From: Uloborus plumipes
Taxonomy: Eukaryota; Arthropoda; Arachnida; Araneae; Uloboridae
NCBI GenBank assembly: GCA_038373865.1
Contig: JAXGGA010001095.1
Coordinates: forward strand, 1 to 64,000
Length of the DNA stretch: 64,000 bases
Direction of reading: 5' to 3'
Under the pieces are notes generated by a model that ran no database searches, had not been told where the DNA came from, and was given only the letters and a program-made list of their open reading frames with translations. Positions 61,701 through 64,000 of the stretch are shown here, piece by piece (position 1 is the first letter of the stretch; each line of letters starts with the position of its first letter). A program made the translations under genes and the position numbers.

Positions 61701-64000
61701 ACAGACGTTAAGCGTTTAACTGAGGAAGAATGTCACCTTTCATTTAGTCCGTTGGCTTGGTTCGTATGGGAATATTTTCCGTTTAAAAATTCCAAGGCTT
61801 GACGTTATCCAAGCACGTTAGAGACGGGACTAGCAGAAATAAAACGTTCTGTACTGCATTCCAGTATGTCTAGTACAATATAAAGCTGCTTGAAGTGGCA
61901 TTTAGCTCATAACTGAAGGGGTTCATGTTGAAACAGACAGCAAAAGATAGTTGTCAGTAAAATGCCGAATTCAAACTTAAAAACGTTTTTCCCGAAAATC
62001 TCAAGAAGTCAAGACCGCTAATAAAAAATGATATTGAATTATGATCAAACAAACTTAACTCCGATATAGCTCCAATGACTAAATTTCACCGAAGTACACT
62101 ATAAACATTTACATTTAATCATTTTCCTTTGCAACTACTCTAAAACTAACAAATTTTAGCGTGGTTTCGATTGAAACAACTATATTTTGCAACCAAATAT
62201 ATCTCTTCCTTGTTATTGATACAATTTTCAAGTAACTGAATTTTTCTCGACCAGTTTTACGCAACTAGATTAGGAAATTAAGTCCCGTTAGCCTTCACAA
62301 GTCCTAATGTCAATTTTCCCGCCTACTTTTAATAAATAAAAATTCATTTGTTCACCCTTTTAAAGGTTTTTTTCAGCAAAATGTCGATTATGTATCACAC
62401 ACCTTTTTCGAGTAAATAAAATCATATTTTTTTAATTTTTATTTTCTCCGAGCCCTAAGAAAGTGATTCATATCTATTTGTGTTTCCCTTACTTTATTAC
62501 TATTATAATACTTTACTTTAAAATTAGTATTTTCCAACTTTTGAATGAAAAGCTTAAATCACAAAATAAACAAAAAAGTCCACAATTTGGTTACATTTAG
62601 TTTTCACAGATAATTTGTGCGAGCAATTTTTGTGCAGGCATTAATAAAATCTCAGTTTTTATGACCTATTCTATTTTGTTACTTAATTCTTATTCCTCTA
62701 TCTGGAAAAGCATCTAGGATGTTAATCAAAACAACTTCCACCACCTACTTGGTTGTCATAAGTTTTCATTAGTCCGTGATTGATAATGAAAGAAAATGGC
62801 TCGGACTATTAATCAGTAGAAAAAAAGACTTATTTAATAAGTGTATTAATAAATATCAAGTCTTTTAGTTTCGGCATTATTTCTTCAACTGGCAAAGGCA
62901 AAATGGCAAATACGGAAAAATTTATTATCATAATAAACCTAAAGACGAAATGCAAAAGAGCGCTGAAATGATAAAATTAATTTTGAAGAACAATTTCTCG
63001 ATATGGAGGCTTATTTATTTACTAAAGTAAGTCATGAAAGAGAAATATCATAAATAAACGACACAAAAAAAAGAAAGCGAGAAATAAAACTAGTTAATAG
63101 AATTACACGAATGTACCACTATCTTAAAAAGCGAAGCTTTTTGGTTCAAGTGCTATGCCAGTAGTCTACAAAACAACTATTAGGTCAAAAATGGTCATAA
63201 AAATAAGATGTAATGATTCAGAGTCGTTTCACATTAAGTTGTAAAGTATTTTAAACATTCGACTTACCGTCATAAGCTTAAACTTTACTAAGGTAAATTT
63301 GAATATATTTATTTATTGCAAAATGCATGTAAAAATTTTTCATAAGGAAATTAAATCCTTTATTGAAGAAAAGTGCTGTAACCCCTTCCGCACCAGAAAT
63401 ACACATGCCGTATGTCACTAGTAGTTTTAATGCGAAATATATTTGACTGGTTTGGTTCATGGTAAGTAAAGTTTGAGGTCTAATTCTGCATGACATAAAA
63501 TTTCTGAGCAGACGCACTTGATTTCAGCTCTTAAAGTTTCAGCTCTCTTAAAGTTTCATAATACAAATCTAACTTCACGCAAATGGTATTCGTGTTCAGA
63601 ATCTTTTTTTTTTTTTTTTAATCAAAAGAAATAAAATCACTTATCCGTCAGAAATTTAAGCAGTTTTTTTTTTAATATTTTATAGAAGTAATAATAAAAA
63701 TGAGCGCTGGTACTATTTCTTCAACAGACATAAGAAGCTATAGTTCTTTAGAAGCTATAGCAGACTTTTTTTTTTCTTTTAATGAATGGTTGGGTGAGAT
63801 AAGATGAAATTTTTAACATGAAAAGCAAATTTTGTATGCAGTGTACGATATGGAACAGTTAGCTTTAAACTAGAGTTCTCTGCCTTGAGCTCATACCGAG
63901 TTACTGACAAATTTTTAAATCACACGTCTCTTAGGTGTTTTATTTTTCCGAAAATGCTTAGGAATGACCTAAAAAACTCAAATTAAGGAAATTTATTTCA
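61701..64000. other. noncoding, no gene seen
   Basis: AT-rich with T-runs at 63604-63620 and 63664-63674. A minus frame at 63278-63517 is unsupported. Confidence 0.5.

Noticed and set aside
1..64000. LTR retrotransposon, LINE reverse transcriptase, CRISPR array, rRNA, intact tRNA
   Set aside because: Looked for reverse-transcriptase motifs, paired long terminal repeats, evenly spaced identical repeats and folded RNA genes; none was seen. The evenly repeated words found are degenerate repeats, not CRISPR.

Overview
This is an AT-rich (by eye about two-thirds A+T) animal nuclear window. It has long gene-poor stretches, many homopolymer and simple-sequence runs, spliceosomal-type exon borders, tRNA-derived SINEs and many small cut-and-paste DNA-transposon remnants. 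The general look suggests an arthropod with a large repeat-rich genome, possibly a chelicerate such as a spider, but nothing here fixes the species. There is no bacterial or viral gene organisation: no operons and no long intact reading frames. Almost all of the window is intergenic or intronic DNA.

Region by region. 1-5.5 kb: an (ATTT)n run, a tRNA-like SINE remnant on the minus strand, a cluster of seven copies of a 13-nt word (GTTACCGATCTGA and variants), and a pair of related hairpins. 5.5-13.5 kb: mostly featureless, with two GC-richer islands. 13.5-22.5 kb: a dense set of miniature inverted-repeat transposable elements (MITEs), two of TA-target type, two of TTAA-target (piggyBac-like) type and one unassigned. 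25.2-25.9 kb: a stretch open on both strands that I cannot identify. 28.2-29.8 kb: the best-supported element, a complete Tc1-like transposon with IR/DR ends, sitting in a TA microsatellite. Its DD34E transposase is broken by one nonsense codon. 30.5-31.1 kb: two more MITEs. 31-43 kb: mostly plain DNA with GC-richer islands that could be regulatory, and one weak exon candidate. 43.2-46.5 kb: a 19-bp direct repeat, a perfect palindrome made of homeodomain-like half sites, one good internal coding exon on the minus strand (45118-45251), and an unrecognised coding-looking frame on the plus strand (to 46491). 46.7-49.6 kb: old, decayed tandem and dispersed duplications with a SINE remnant inside. 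52.8-57.5 kb: an inverted array of short TGTTCTCAAA-like words, a TA-flanked MITE, a long foldback palindrome, a probable pogo-like MITE, and a SINE with box A, box B and a 9-bp target-site duplication. 57.5-64 kb: no gene seen, several GC-richer islands.

How things work together. The Tc1-like copy has everything in cis (four related 18-bp cores in two symmetrical 212-bp arms) but no working transposase as read, so it could move only with help from an intact relative. The MITEs likewise need a transposase from elsewhere; their ends suggest at least two suppliers, a Tc1/mariner/pogo-type enzyme (TA targets) and a piggyBac-type enzyme (TTAA targets). The only host-gene evidence is the minus-strand exon near 45.1 kb; if real, much of the rest may be its introns and flanking regulatory DNA. 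I saw no reverse-transcriptase motif, no LTR pair, no rRNA, no intact tRNA gene and no CRISPR array.
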